The translations under genes were made by a program, and so were the position numbers. From Lentzea sp. NBRC 105346 (GTDB lineage: Bacteria; Actinomycetota; Actinomycetes; Mycobacteriales; Pseudonocardiaceae), in NCBI RefSeq assembly GCF_030269605.1, contig NZ_BSTQ01000009.1, forward strand, positions 62,001-126,000: a stretch of DNA of 64,000 nucleotides, given 5' to 3'. The first letter of the stretch is position 1; each line of letters begins with the position of its first letter. The notes below the pieces were generated by a model. That model searched no databases. It saw nothing but the letters and a program-made list of their open reading frames with translations, and was not told the DNA's origin. This document shows positions 25,875-34,429 of this stretch, piece by piece.

Positions 25875-26006
25875 TCAAGCCTTGCTTGCGTCCCTCGTGA
25901 TGGTGTAGGAGGTCGCCTCCTGCTCGTGTGAGTCGACCGAATTGATGAGCCCGCCCCAAAGCGCTGTCACGGCGAGCATCACCGCAAGAGTGAGCTTATT
26001 CGTCAT
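25875..26006 (-). CDS. Small membrane or secreted peptide downstream of the SARP gene
   Basis: A 43-residue peptide (ATG 26006, MTNKLTLAVMLAVTALWGGL). It has a short basic start, one hydrophobic helix (about residues 5-22) and a polar tail (NSVDSHEQEATSYTITRDA). It could be a single-span membrane peptide or a cleaved secreted peptide. It lies 120 bp downstream of the AfsR/SARP-type regulator on the same strand. That recalls the afsR-afsS order of Streptomyces, although the sequence does not resemble AfsS. No Shine-Dalgarno sequence is evident. Confidence 0.45.
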   Translation of the reverse strand: MTNKLTLAVMLAVTALWGGLINSVDSHEQEATSYTITRDASKA

Positions 26007-26126
26007 GGCGTGGCACGGTACCCCACTCGGTGGTGGAGCCCTTCTAAGGGGGAGGGGTTGTCCTCGCCTGTGTATGTACATCCGACGCGAATGAGGTTTG
26101 CGTCATTCGATCGAGTGAAGGTTCAA

Positions 26127-29105
26127 TCAAGTCTGATCACGCACAGGTAGATCCGGCGCGCTCCGCGCAATCGTTCCGTCGGTTCGAGGGCCGGGAATTT
26201 CCTGATGGGATGCGCCGTGGTCATGGAGGTGGATGAGCAGCACATCGTTCTCGTGGGCCCCGGAGGCGCGCAGCTCGGCAACTGCCTGCTGCCAGCAGCG
26301 ATCCGCCGCCGCCGGATCGTTCTGGACGGCGAACGTGTGGCCGAGCACGTGCAGGCCGCGGGACCGCTTGTGGGGATCGCGGCAAAGCCGCGCCGATTTC
26401 TCCGCCGCCTCGGCCGCCTCGGTGAACGAGCCCAGGTCGAACAGGGTCTCGGCCATTATCAGCAGCGCATCGCCCATCCCGGCCTTGTCGCCGCTGTGGC
26501 TGTGGGCTTCGAGTGCGTTTCGCGCGCACTCCAGCGCTTTCGCGCTCTGCCCGTGCTCGTGGTTGATCCGCGCCAGCTCCGTGAGCGTATTTCCTTGACC
26601 TCGATGATCGCCGACCTGTTTGCGCATCTCGAGGGCCTGAGCGTGGTACTGGAGTGCGATGTCGTCCCGTTCCAGCCGGTGATGCGCATTGGCGATCTGG
26701 TCCAGCGTGTACGCCTCGATGCTGCGGTCGTTCATTCTTTTTAACAGTTCCAGAACCTGTTCGTATACCTCGATGGCAATGCGTGCCTGCCCGATCCGGA
26801 GGTGCACGCTCGCCAGGTTGTGCCGGCACACGGCGCTGAGTTCCAGGTGTCCCATCTCGTCGGCCAGCGCCGCTCCCGCGCGGAGGCTTTGCTCCGCGTC
26901 GTCGAACCGGCCGAGCCAGTGCTGGACGACTCCGATGTTGTTCAACGTGCCGCACTGGGCTTCCCGGTCGCCCAGCGAGCGGGCCGACCGCAGGGCGATC
27001 TCGTGGCTGGACAGGAGATCCGGGTAGTAGCCCAGCCGGTCGAAAGCCTCGTGCATGTTCGCCGAGATCCGCCAGGCGTGGTCGTGGAAGTCGTTCTCGG
27101 CGGCGCGGGAGACGGCTGCGGCGAGATTCGGCTGCTCCAGTTCGAACCACTCGAGAGCCTCTTCTAACGTCGCGAACTCCCTCGCGTGCACCGACGAGAT
27201 GCCGCTCAACGCGGGAACCTGGGTTCGGTCCGGGGTGACGCGGAACGCCGCGTTGGCCGCCGACTTCAGGTACCAGTCGAGCAAACGGCGCAGAGCGGAC
27301 TCCCGGTCGTGCTCGTTTTCCTTGCGCTGCGCCAGATCCACGGCGTAGTCGTGCAGGAGATCGTGCAGCCGGTAGCGGCTGGATGAGCTCTGCCGGACCA
27401 GATTCGCCTTCGCGAGCACGCGCAGATGGTCGGCGCCCCCGCGGTAGTCCTCGCCGAGCGCTGCGCACGCGGCTATCACGTCGAACTCGGCCCCCGGATG
27501 CAGGCCCAGCAGGCGGAAGGCCCGCACGGTGGCCGGCGGCAGGGCCTGCAACGACCACGAGAACACCCCGGACAAGGTCGCGCCTTCGTCGTCGCTGTGG
27601 GGCGCGTCGAGCGCGTCGAGGCCGCGTTGCCGGAACTCTTCGGCGAGTTCCGTCAGCGGGGTGTAGGGCCGTTCGACGACGTGTTGCGCGATGATCTTGA
27701 GTCCGAGTGGCAGACCCGCCGCGATCCGGGTCAGGGCGGCGAGCCCGCCGGCCTCGTCGTTTCGTCCCGTGCCCAGAAGTTCGGCCTGCAGCAGAGCGAT
27801 CGACTCGGGGGCGGTCATCGGGTCGACCCTGAGCGTTTGCACGCCCTCGCGGATGGTGAGTCCCGCGAGCTGGCTCCTGGCGGTCACCAGACAGCAGCAG
27901 CCCGCGGTCGCGGCAAGCACGGGGCGCACCTGTGCGGTCTCCCGGACATTGTCGAGAATGAGCAGAATCTTCTTGTCTCGCAATAACTTGTGCAGTCGCA
28001 CCCGCTGCTCGTCGATCGTCGGCTGCGGCACCGCGGCGAGCCGCACCCCCAGCGACGCCAGCAAGATGGCGATGGCGTCCTCCGCCGCCATGGGCTTCTC
28101 CGGTCCGAAACCGCGAAGATCGAGGAAGAGCTGACCGTCCGGGAAGCGCTTCTTCCGGAAATGTGCCCATCGGGTGGCGAGACTCGTTTTACCCGCGCCG
28201 GGCATTCCATGTAACAGGACCACTTGCCCGCGCGCCGTGTCGAGTAGTGCGTCGAGCTGGGCGAGCAGCTCCTTGCGGCCGGTGAAGTTGTGGACATCCC
28301 GCTGCTGCAGCTCGGGCGGCTCGAAATCGGCCTTGGCGACGACTCCGGTGCCCGCCTGCTTGCGCAGTATGGCTTGGTAAAGCGTGCGCATTTCCGGCCC
28401 CGGCTCGGCGCCGAGCTCCTGGTCGAGAAGAGCGCAGAAGTCCTCGTAGACCTCAAGGGCTTTCGGGTACTTTCCCACTCCGTCGAGCGACTCCATGTAC
28501 TGGCGGACGAACGTCTCCTCGGTAGCGTGCTCCTCCGTCAATCGGCCAACCGCGCTCATTACCTCGTGATATTCGCCGAGCTGGAGCTGACTGTCGAACA
28601 ACAGGTAGTAGGCGGGAAGGCGATCGAATTGCTCCATTTGTGCACGACAGTGGTCCGACCAGGTTCCCTGCACGTCGTCGAGGGGTGTGCCCTGCCATAA
28701 TGCCAGCGCTTCTTGAAGCAGCGTTTTGGCCAGGAAGTAGTCGTCCGCCTGCGACGCGTGCCTCGCGGTCGTCACGAGATGGCGGAAGCGGTGCAGGTCA
28801 ACGAGCATCGGGTCCAGCTGCAGGCGGTAGGAGCCCCCCTCTTTGACCAGGTCGGCTTCGGTTCCGGCATCGGTGAGCGCCTTGCGTATCTTGCTGATGA
28901 TGGGTTGAAGCCGCCCTCGTACGGTATTGAAGGTTTCTCCGCGCCAGAGTTCGCTGACGATCAGTTCAATCGATACCGGGCGGCCGACGTCGTGTAACAG
29001 CAAAGTGAGAACGCCACGTTGCTTCGCAGTGCCGAGATGGATGTCGGCACCGTCGATCAACAGGCGAGTCCGCCCCAAGATCTTGAATTCCACCACCAGC
29101 GTCAC
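26127..29105 (-). CDS. AfsR/SARP-family regulator (BTAD, NB-ARC, TPR)
   Basis: A 992-residue pleiotropic activator-type protein. Order of parts: OmpR-like winged helix (about 1-95, TAKQRGVLTLLLHDVGRPVS), BTAD domain (about 100-255, LVDLHRFRHLVTTARHASQA), NB-ARC ATPase with Walker A HGMPGAGKTS (about 300), LILDNVRETAQVRPVL as Walker B region and GLPLGLKIIAQ, then at least six TPRs (680-970). The start is GTG 29105. Such proteins bind direct heptamer repeats and switch on antibiotic or developmental genes. It is divergent from the GT-B-like gene at 29303; two CGCAATT direct repeats (29158 and 29181) lie in the shared promoter region and may be its site. Confidence 0.93.
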   Translation of the reverse strand: MTLVVEFKILGRTRLLIDGADIHLGTAKQRGVLTLLLHDVGRPVSIELIVSELWRGETFNTVRGRLQPIISKIRKALTDAGTEADLVKEGGSYRLQLDPMLVDLHRFRHLVTTARHASQADDYFLAKTLLQEALALWQGTPLDDVQGTWSDHCRAQMEQFDRLPAYYLLFDSQLQLGEYHEVMSAVGRLTEEHATEETFVRQYMESLDGVGKYPKALEVYEDFCALLDQELGAEPGPEMRTLYQAILRKQAGTGVVAKADFEPPELQQRDVHNFTGRKELLAQLDALLDTARGQVVLLHGMPGAGKTSLATRWAHFRKKRFPDGQLFLDLRGFGPEKPMAAEDAIAILLASLGVRLAAVPQPTIDEQRVRLHKLLRDKKILLILDNVRETAQVRPVLAATAGCCCLVTARSQLAGLTIREGVQTLRVDPMTAPESIALLQAELLGTGRNDEAGGLAALTRIAAGLPLGLKIIAQHVVERPYTPLTELAEEFRQRGLDALDAPHSDDEGATLSGVFSWSLQALPPATVRAFRLLGLHPGAEFDVIAACAALGEDYRGGADHLRVLAKANLVRQSSSSRYRLHDLLHDYAVDLAQRKENEHDRESALRRLLDWYLKSAANAAFRVTPDRTQVPALSGISSVHAREFATLEEALEWFELEQPNLAAAVSRAAENDFHDHAWRISANMHEAFDRLGYYPDLLSSHEIALRSARSLGDREAQCGTLNNIGVVQHWLGRFDDAEQSLRAGAALADEMGHLELSAVCRHNLASVHLRIGQARIAIEVYEQVLELLKRMNDRSIEAYTLDQIANAHHRLERDDIALQYHAQALEMRKQVGDHRGQGNTLTELARINHEHGQSAKALECARNALEAHSHSGDKAGMGDALLIMAETLFDLGSFTEAAEAAEKSARLCRDPHKRSRGLHVLGHTFAVQNDPAAADRCWQQAVAELRASGAHENDVLLIHLHDHGASHQEIPGPRTDGTIARSAPDLPVRDQT

Positions 29106-29212
29106 ACCCTTCGCTGGTCCTCCCCGTCCACAGGCGTTCCAGTGTGCACCTTACGAACGCAATTCCCGGAGAGAACTGTTCGCAATTGCTCCATTCGGTG
29201 AGTGGTGAGGGT

Positions 29213-29302
29213 GCTTGCGGAGGGGAGCAAGCCGGTGGCAAGTCCACCGCAAACAACGTTCCCATCCTTTGCTCATCGGGCAGTCGAGCAAGGGGGACGT
29301 TC
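29213..29302 (+). promoter_or_regulatory. Structured 5' leader with Shine-Dalgarno-sequestering helix
   Basis: Three stems can be drawn upstream of ATG 29303: 29213-29218 with 29227-29232 (6 bp), 29233-29238 with 29244-29249 (6 bp), and a longer helix. In the longer one, 29269-29274 pairs with 29286-29291 and AACG.TCCC (29255-29263) pairs with the GGG-ACGTT region (29294-29301). The last helix buries the G-run Shine-Dalgarno (29292-29296). This arrangement is typical of translational regulation by a ligand or protein. No known riboswitch class is matched; a cobalamin-like GGTGG-AAGTCC stretch lacks the B12 box. Confidence 0.5.
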
Positions 29303-30493
29303 ATGACGAAGGCGGAGTGGTTGCAGGTGCCGGTCGGGCTGGACGCGCCGCGGTGGGTGACGCGACCCGGCCTGCTCACCGTGCTGGTGGTCGTGCACAC
29401 GGTCACCAGTGGTCAGCGCCTGCTGGAGGCGATCGAGCTCGTCGAGCGCGACGCCAGGGTTCAGGTCGTCTACACCAGGGCTCCGGACGTGTTCGCCAAC
29501 GGTGTCGACGACTTCCTCGACGCGACCAAAGGCGTTGTCCTGTCATGGGAACAGGCGATCCGGGAGCGGTTCGACCTGGCCGTCGCGGCCGCTTACGGCG
29601 GACTGCCGCAACTCCACGCGCCGTTGGTCGTGATGCCGCACGGGGCGGGGTACGGCAAGACCAGCGGGGACGGCGCGGTCGTCTACGGCCTCGACGCGCA
29701 ACGGCTGACGCACAACGGAAAGCTGCTCGCCGAGGCAGTTGTTCTGTCGCACGAGCACCAGCTGGACGTGTTGCGCGCGCAGTGTCCGTCAGCGGTCGAT
29801 GCCGCTGTCGTCGCTGGAGACCCTTGCTACGACCGGATGATCGCCAGCCTGCCGCACCGCGATCGATACCGGGCCGACCTCGGTGTGGGCCCCGGTGAGA
29901 ACCTCGTGGTGGTGAGTTCGACCTGGGGGACGCAGTCCTTGTTCGCGCGCTTCGCGGACCTCGTCCCGCGGCTGCTCGACGAGTTGCCGTCGCGGCACTG
30001 CGTGGCCGCACTGATGCATCCGGCTGTGTGGTTCGGGCACGGCGAGCGCCAGGTCAGGGCGTGGCTCGCCGACAGCGCCGACGCGGGTCTCAAGGTGATC
30101 GGCCCGCATGTCGACTGGCGGGCGGTCCTCGTCGCCGCCGACCACGTCGTGGCCGATCACGGCTCGGTAGGTGTCTACGCCGCGGCGATCGGCCGGCCCG
30201 TGCTGCTGGCCGAGCCGGCTCCGCACGCGGTGACCTCGGGCGGGTCGGCGCAGGACGTGTTGCGCCGCAACGCGGTCACCTGTCGGATGGACCGGCCGTT
30301 GCGCGGTCAGCTGGAGGAGGCGCACGACCGCGCCGAGGATCTGCGCGACCTGGTCGCGGGTCTTCTCACGTCGTGTCCCGGACGTTCGACCGCCCTGATC
30401 CGGGAGGCCATGTACCGGCTGCTGGGCCTTTCCGTCCCTGGGAAGCATCGCGCCCCCGAGCCGGTGACCATCACCGCGGAGGTGGACCGATGA
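29303..30493 (+). CDS. GT-B-like protein (CDP-glycerol transferase/epimerase-like), paralogue A
   Basis: A 396-residue protein of GT-B-like architecture. N-terminal Rossmann half: LLTVLVVVHTVTSGQRLLEA, APLVVMPHGAGYGKTS, VVAGDPCYDRM. C-terminal half: LVVVSSTWGTQSLFARFADL, LMHPAVW, then VLVAADHVVADHGSVGVYAA followed by IGRPVLLAEP. The last pattern is that of the donor-binding half of TagF-type CDP-glycerol transferases and related epimerases. Substrate and reaction are unknown. ATG 29303 follows an AAGGGGGA Shine-Dalgarno sequence. A paralogue lies at 45290-46864; each faces an NB-ARC STAND gene. Its stop overlaps the next small ORF (ATGA). Confidence 0.75.
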   Translation: MTKAEWLQVPVGLDAPRWVTRPGLLTVLVVVHTVTSGQRLLEAIELVERDARVQVVYTRAPDVFANGVDDFLDATKGVVLSWEQAIRERFDLAVAAAYGGLPQLHAPLVVMPHGAGYGKTSGDGAVVYGLDAQRLTHNGKLLAEAVVLSHEHQLDVLRAQCPSAVDAAVVAGDPCYDRMIASLPHRDRYRADLGVGPGENLVVVSSTWGTQSLFARFADLVPRLLDELPSRHCVAALMHPAVWFGHGERQVRAWLADSADAGLKVIGPHVDWRAVLVAADHVVADHGSVGVYAAAIGRPVLLAEPAPHAVTSGGSAQDVLRRNAVTCRMDRPLRGQLEEAHDRAEDLRDLVAGLLTSCPGRSTALIREAMYRLLGLSVPGKHRAPEPVTITAEVDR

Positions 30494-30735
30494 TCGTGCA
30501 CTGGGAGGATCCCGTCGCCGCGTGCTGCACGCCGGACCAGGTGCGCGATTCTGTGGCCATGTCGCTGCAGGCCTGGGTCACGGCCGGCCTCAACCTGAAC
30601 CTGCTGGTGCGACACGGTTTGCCGGTGTGGTGCGCGGAGCACCGGGCGGCCGGGTCGCGCACTTCATGTGGGCGGCTGCGGGTCAGCGCCGACGAGGTTG
30701 TCGAGCAGGTCGGACACGGCTCGCGCCCTGGGTGA
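30490..30735 (+). CDS. Small ORF coupled to GT-B-like gene
   Basis: An 81-residue frame starting in the GT-B-like stop codon (ATGA overlap): MIVHWEDPVAACCTPDQVRD, then helical AMSLQAWVTAGLNLNLLVRH and a Cys/His pair in VWCAEHRA. The last 72 bp run antisense through the 3' end of the STAND gene and look like read-over. The gene may therefore be truncated, with only about residues 1-55 original. No domain is recognised, and no equivalent is seen in the second module. Confidence 0.5.
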   Translation: MIVHWEDPVAACCTPDQVRDSVAMSLQAWVTAGLNLNLLVRHGLPVWCAEHRAAGSRTSCGRLRVSADEVVEQVGHGSRPG

Positions 30736-32793
30736 CCCGAGCGAGGTGAACAGGTGGGCGGCCGCGCGCAGGTGTTCCACCGCCTCGGTGTCGTCACCGC
30801 GGTTCCGGGCGACCAGGGCGAGCACCTCGTGCGAACGGGCGGCACCTTCGGGCGAACCGAGCTCACGCATCAACCCGAGCGTTTCCCCGGCGATGTCGTC
30901 CGCACGATCGAACTCCCGCGCGCGGCAGTGCACTTCCGCCTGTGTCACCAGCACTCTGGCTCGGTTGTACGGATCAGGCTCCGGCAGTGCGTCGAATATG
31001 GCCAGCGCACGCGCCAAGCTGGTCTGTGCCTCGGTGAACTGGCCGACGTGGCTCATCGCGGTGCCGAGGTGGATGAGGCTCAACCCCAGGCTCCGGTGTG
31101 CGCCCAGCATCTGGTTGGCGTCCACCAGCGCCGAGAACTCCGTGACCGCTTCGGCGGTCCGGCCGGTTTCCGCGTACAACAACGCCAGCGCTTCGCGCGC
31201 GTCGGCGGCACCTCGCTGGTCGCCGTTGGCGGTGGCGAGCTCCATGGAAGCCCGGAGGTGCTGTTCGGCCTCGTGGTGCAGGCCGAGCGTCGTGCTGACC
31301 CGGCCGAGCCGCTTGAGCATGTCCGCCTCGGCGAACCGGTTTCCCCAACGCCGGGCGGCGTCGACACCGCGCTGGTCGATGGCCAGTCGGTCACGATAGT
31401 GCTTGCGGTGCAACAACAACGGCCACATCACGTCCGACAGGTGCCAGGTCAGCTCGGCCCACCCCGATGCCATCGCGGCCTGCCCGGCCGCGATGAGGTT
31501 CGCGCGTTCCAGCTCGAGCCAGGCCAGCGCGTCCTCACGGGAGTCGAACCGGGGGAGTTCCGCGGGGGCGCTGTGAAACGCGTAGTCGAGCCGCCGCCGA
31601 TGTGGCGTCACGATCCGGTCGGCGGCCATGGCACCGGCCAGGTACCACTCGAGCACATGCCTGAGCGGTGCCTCGCGGTCCTCGATCTGTTGTCGTGCGT
31701 GCAGTTTCACGAGGTCGTGGTACCGATAGCGGTCTTCGGCCACCTCCTCCAGCAGACTGTTGTCGATCAGCTGATCCAGCACTCGGCGTGCACCCGCGAG
31801 GCCGCATCCCAGCACCGAGGCGGCCACCGCGGGGCCGAACGTCTGACCGGGGTGCAGCGCGAGCGTTCGATAGGCCGTCGCGACGTGGTGGTCGAGCGCG
31901 CGATAGGAAAGGTCGAAGGTCGTCTGGATCGACAGTTCCGTGGACGGCGACAGCGTCGCGAGCCGGAACTGCTCGTCGGCGAGTTCGCTGACGACTCGGC
32001 GTACCGGCCACTTCGGGTGTGAGGCGAGCCGTGCGGCCGCCATGCGCACGGCGATCGGCAGCCCGCCGCACAGCCCGGCCAGAGCTTCGGCGCCGTCGGG
32101 CTCCGCACCGATCCGGTCATCGCCCACCGCCTTCGCCAGCAGTGCGACCGCCGATGACGCCACCAGTGGGCGGATGTCGAGCAGGCGAGCGCCGTCCGCG
32201 AACAGTCCGGTCAGGCGCGTGCGGCTGGTGACGACCACGGCACTGGTCGACGAGTTCGGCAGCAGCGGGCGGACCTGCAGCGCGTCGGAGGCGTTGTCGA
32301 GCAACAGGATCAGCGACCTCCGGGCGGTGAGCGAGCGGTACAGCGCCGCCTGCTCGGCGAGATCGACCGGAACGTGCTGAGGTGCCAGCCCGAGCCCGCG
32401 GAGGAACAGTCCCAGCGCCTCCTGGGGGCTCATCGGCGGCTCGCCGCCGAACCCGCCGAGGTCCACGTACATCTGCCCGTCGGGATATCGGTCGTGGACC
32501 CGGTGCGCCCACTGCATCGCCAGCGCCGTCTTGCCGACTCCGCCCGGACCGGTGAGCACCGCGAGCATCCGTTCGCCCGAACGGGCCAGCTCGTCGAGCT
32601 CCGCGAGCTCCGACTCACGATCGGTGAAGTGCGCGGGTGCGGGCAGCAGCTGCCTCGGGACCGGGGCCTGGGGAATCCCGGTGTGGAAATGGATGTCGCC
32701 ATGAACCGCACCGGCCTGGACGACGCCGCCGTGGATCGTGCCGGCCATCTCGTTGCGGACCTCGCCGGGCGTGCTCGAGTCCCCCGCGTCCAT
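30664..32793 (-). CDS. NB-ARC/TPR STAND protein with N-terminal RHIM/PP-like motif, copy A
   Basis: A 709-residue NLR-like STAND ATPase. Residues 14-37 hold a short beta motif, TIHGGVVQAGAVHGDIHFH, whose V-V-Q-A-G core resembles the bacterial amyloid-signalling motif related to RHIM and fungal PP. NB-ARC follows: Walker A LTGPGGVGKTALAM (about 80-95), SLILLLDNASDALQVRPLL (Walker B), VVVTSRTRL, GGLPIAVRMAAARL, a winged helix (LDQLIDNSLLEEV) and TPRs to the C-terminus. ATG 32793 has a G-rich Shine-Dalgarno sequence. There is no effector domain, so partner recruitment through the motif is the likely output. It converges on the GT-B-like operon. Confidence 0.85.
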   Translation of the reverse strand: MDAGDSSTPGEVRNEMAGTIHGGVVQAGAVHGDIHFHTGIPQAPVPRQLLPAPAHFTDRESELAELDELARSGERMLAVLTGPGGVGKTALAMQWAHRVHDRYPDGQMYVDLGGFGGEPPMSPQEALGLFLRGLGLAPQHVPVDLAEQAALYRSLTARRSLILLLDNASDALQVRPLLPNSSTSAVVVTSRTRLTGLFADGARLLDIRPLVASSAVALLAKAVGDDRIGAEPDGAEALAGLCGGLPIAVRMAAARLASHPKWPVRRVVSELADEQFRLATLSPSTELSIQTTFDLSYRALDHHVATAYRTLALHPGQTFGPAVAASVLGCGLAGARRVLDQLIDNSLLEEVAEDRYRYHDLVKLHARQQIEDREAPLRHVLEWYLAGAMAADRIVTPHRRRLDYAFHSAPAELPRFDSREDALAWLELERANLIAAGQAAMASGWAELTWHLSDVMWPLLLHRKHYRDRLAIDQRGVDAARRWGNRFAEADMLKRLGRVSTTLGLHHEAEQHLRASMELATANGDQRGAADAREALALLYAETGRTAEAVTEFSALVDANQMLGAHRSLGLSLIHLGTAMSHVGQFTEAQTSLARALAIFDALPEPDPYNRARVLVTQAEVHCRAREFDRADDIAGETLGLMRELGSPEGAARSHEVLALVARNRGDDTEAVEHLRAAAHLFTSLGSPRARAVSDLLDNLVGADPQPPT

Positions 32794-33099
32794 GGCACAC
32801 CCCCGCCGTGCGCTCGCAGCTGCGTAAACATGACAAACGTACGGTAAGGACGCTCTCCATCAGTGCGGTTCGGAGTCGAAACCACCCGTGATGCCTAGGC
32901 CGCCGCGGGATCCGGCCAGGTCCGTGACGGGGAGTCACCCCCTTGTGGGTGATCACCGGTCGACGGACCTATTGCGACAATCCGTAACGTATGTGCGAAC
33001 CGCCTTGTGGTGATTCGGCGAACTGTGCACTTTGGCTGTAGCTCGAACGTGTTTGTTTGGTTACTGTCCGATATGTCGATCACAGGCGGAGGGACGATC
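32794..33099. other. Divergent intergenic region with nested inverted repeats
   Basis: This gap separates the STAND gene (minus) from the permease gene (plus) and must hold both promoters. It contains GTGAC/GTCAC arms (32924-32928 and 32934-32938) and an overlapping TCACCC/GGGTGA pair (32935-32940 and 32947-32952), so two alternative hairpins or a compound operator are possible. PucR at 37203 or a SARP could act here. No gene is seen. Confidence 0.4.
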
Positions 33100-34419
33100 A
33101 TGGCCGCTCTCCTCGGGCATGACGACCAAGCCCTCACGCGTGTCCCTGACCAGGCGCGCTACCCCTGGGTGTCGGTTGCGACCCAGCGCTTCGGGCAGTC
33201 GTCCGCGCTGAGCCAGTTGCTGCTGGGCGCGACACTCGGGTTCGGCATGACGTTCTGGGACGCCTTCATCGCGCTCAGCCTCGGCGCGATCCTGCTCGAC
33301 CTCCTCGCGATCGCCGTCGGCATCATCGGGCAGCGGGAGGGGCTCGCCACCGCGATGCTCGCCCGCTGGACCGGGTTCGGGCACGCCGGCAGCGCCATGC
33401 TCGGGCTGATCGTCGCGCTCAGTGCGACCGGGTGGTTCGGCATTCAGACCGGGCTCGCGGGCGCGACGCTCGCGGGGGTCACCGGCTTCAATCACCCTGC
33501 CGTGTGGTCGGTGGTGCTCGGGGCGCTTGTCACCATCATCGCGGCCTACGGCTTCCGGTGGATGGCTTGGACGGCGTACATCGCCGTGCCGCTGTTCCTG
33601 ATCGTGACCACCTGGGTCCTCATCAAGGTCATCGACAACCACGGGATCGGCACGCTGTTCAGCGAGTCGCCGCCGGGACCGAAGATCAGCATGCTCACCG
33701 CGATCACGTTGGTGACCGGGTCGTTCATCGTCGGGGCGGCGATCGCGCCGGACATGACGCGGTTCAACCGGTCGTCGTGGGACGTGGTCAAGCAGACGGT
33801 CATCGGCATCACGTTCGGTGAATGGGTCGTCGGCTGCTCGGGCATCGTGCTCGCGCACGCGTTGCGGAGCAACGACATCGTTGCCGTCGTCACCGACCAG
33901 GCGGGATGGCTGGGCGGGCTCGTGGTGATCACCGCCGTGATGAAGATCAACGACTGGAACCTCTACTCGGCGTCGCTCGGACTGGTGAACTTCTTCGACG
34001 CCGTCTTCGACATCCGCGTCAGCCGGGCGCAGGTGTCGATTCTGATCGGCGCGACGGGCACGTTCCTCGCCGCGGCGGGCATCCTCGCCGAGTTCACCGG
34101 CTACCTGTCGATGCTCGGAGTCGTGTTCCCGGCCGTGCCCGGCATCATGCTGGCCGAGTACTTCGTGGTGCGCCGCTGGCGCCGCGAGATCGTCGGGACC
34201 CGGCCGCACGTGCCGAGATCCGCGCCGGCCTGGGTGCCGGTGACCGTCGTCATCTGGCCCGTGGCCGCGATCGTCGGTGAGAAACTTCCGTTCGGACAGT
34301 CGAGCATCAACGCGCTGGTGCTCGCGTTCGTGCTCTACGTCTCGGCGGGCCGGCTGGACCTCCTGCGCATGCGGTGCCGGAGGGCGACCAACCGCAGGGT
34401 GGAGCCGACGGCCGCCTGA
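33100..34419 (+). CDS. NCS1-family cytosine/purine permease
   Basis: A 439-residue membrane transporter with about 12 TM helices, of the nucleobase:cation symporter-1 (CodB-like) family. Typical features are a soluble N-terminus ending RYPWVSVATQRFGQSSALSQ, GATLGFGMTFWDAFIALSLG, SATGWFGIQTGLAGAT, GSFIVGAAIAPDMTRFNRS and INDWNLYSASLGLVNFFD. ATG 33100 is preferred over ATG 33073 because of the GGAGGGA Shine-Dalgarno sequence 7-8 nt upstream. It leads the operon with the hydantoinase-like, DUF917 and PucR genes, so its substrate is probably a hydantoin, purine or pyrimidine ring compound. Confidence 0.9.
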   Translation: MAALLGHDDQALTRVPDQARYPWVSVATQRFGQSSALSQLLLGATLGFGMTFWDAFIALSLGAILLDLLAIAVGIIGQREGLATAMLARWTGFGHAGSAMLGLIVALSATGWFGIQTGLAGATLAGVTGFNHPAVWSVVLGALVTIIAAYGFRWMAWTAYIAVPLFLIVTTWVLIKVIDNHGIGTLFSESPPGPKISMLTAITLVTGSFIVGAAIAPDMTRFNRSSWDVVKQTVIGITFGEWVVGCSGIVLAHALRSNDIVAVVTDQAGWLGGLVVITAVMKINDWNLYSASLGLVNFFDAVFDIRVSRAQVSILIGATGTFLAAAGILAEFTGYLSMLGVVFPAVPGIMLAEYFVVRRWRREIVGTRPHVPRSAPAWVPVTVVIWPVAAIVGEKLPFGQSSINALVLAFVLYVSAGRLDLLRMRCRRATNRRVEPTAA

Positions 34420-34429
34420 GGAAGGGACC

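Noticed and set aside
25875-26006. AfsS homologue
   Set aside because: Position fits but the peptide is hydrophobic, with none of the repeated polar motifs of AfsS.
29213-29302. Cobalamin riboswitch
   Set aside because: Only a partial GGTGG-AAGTCC resemblance. The B12 box and the conserved C-C-C-G-C-x-A-C-T core are missing, and the gene has no B12 link.
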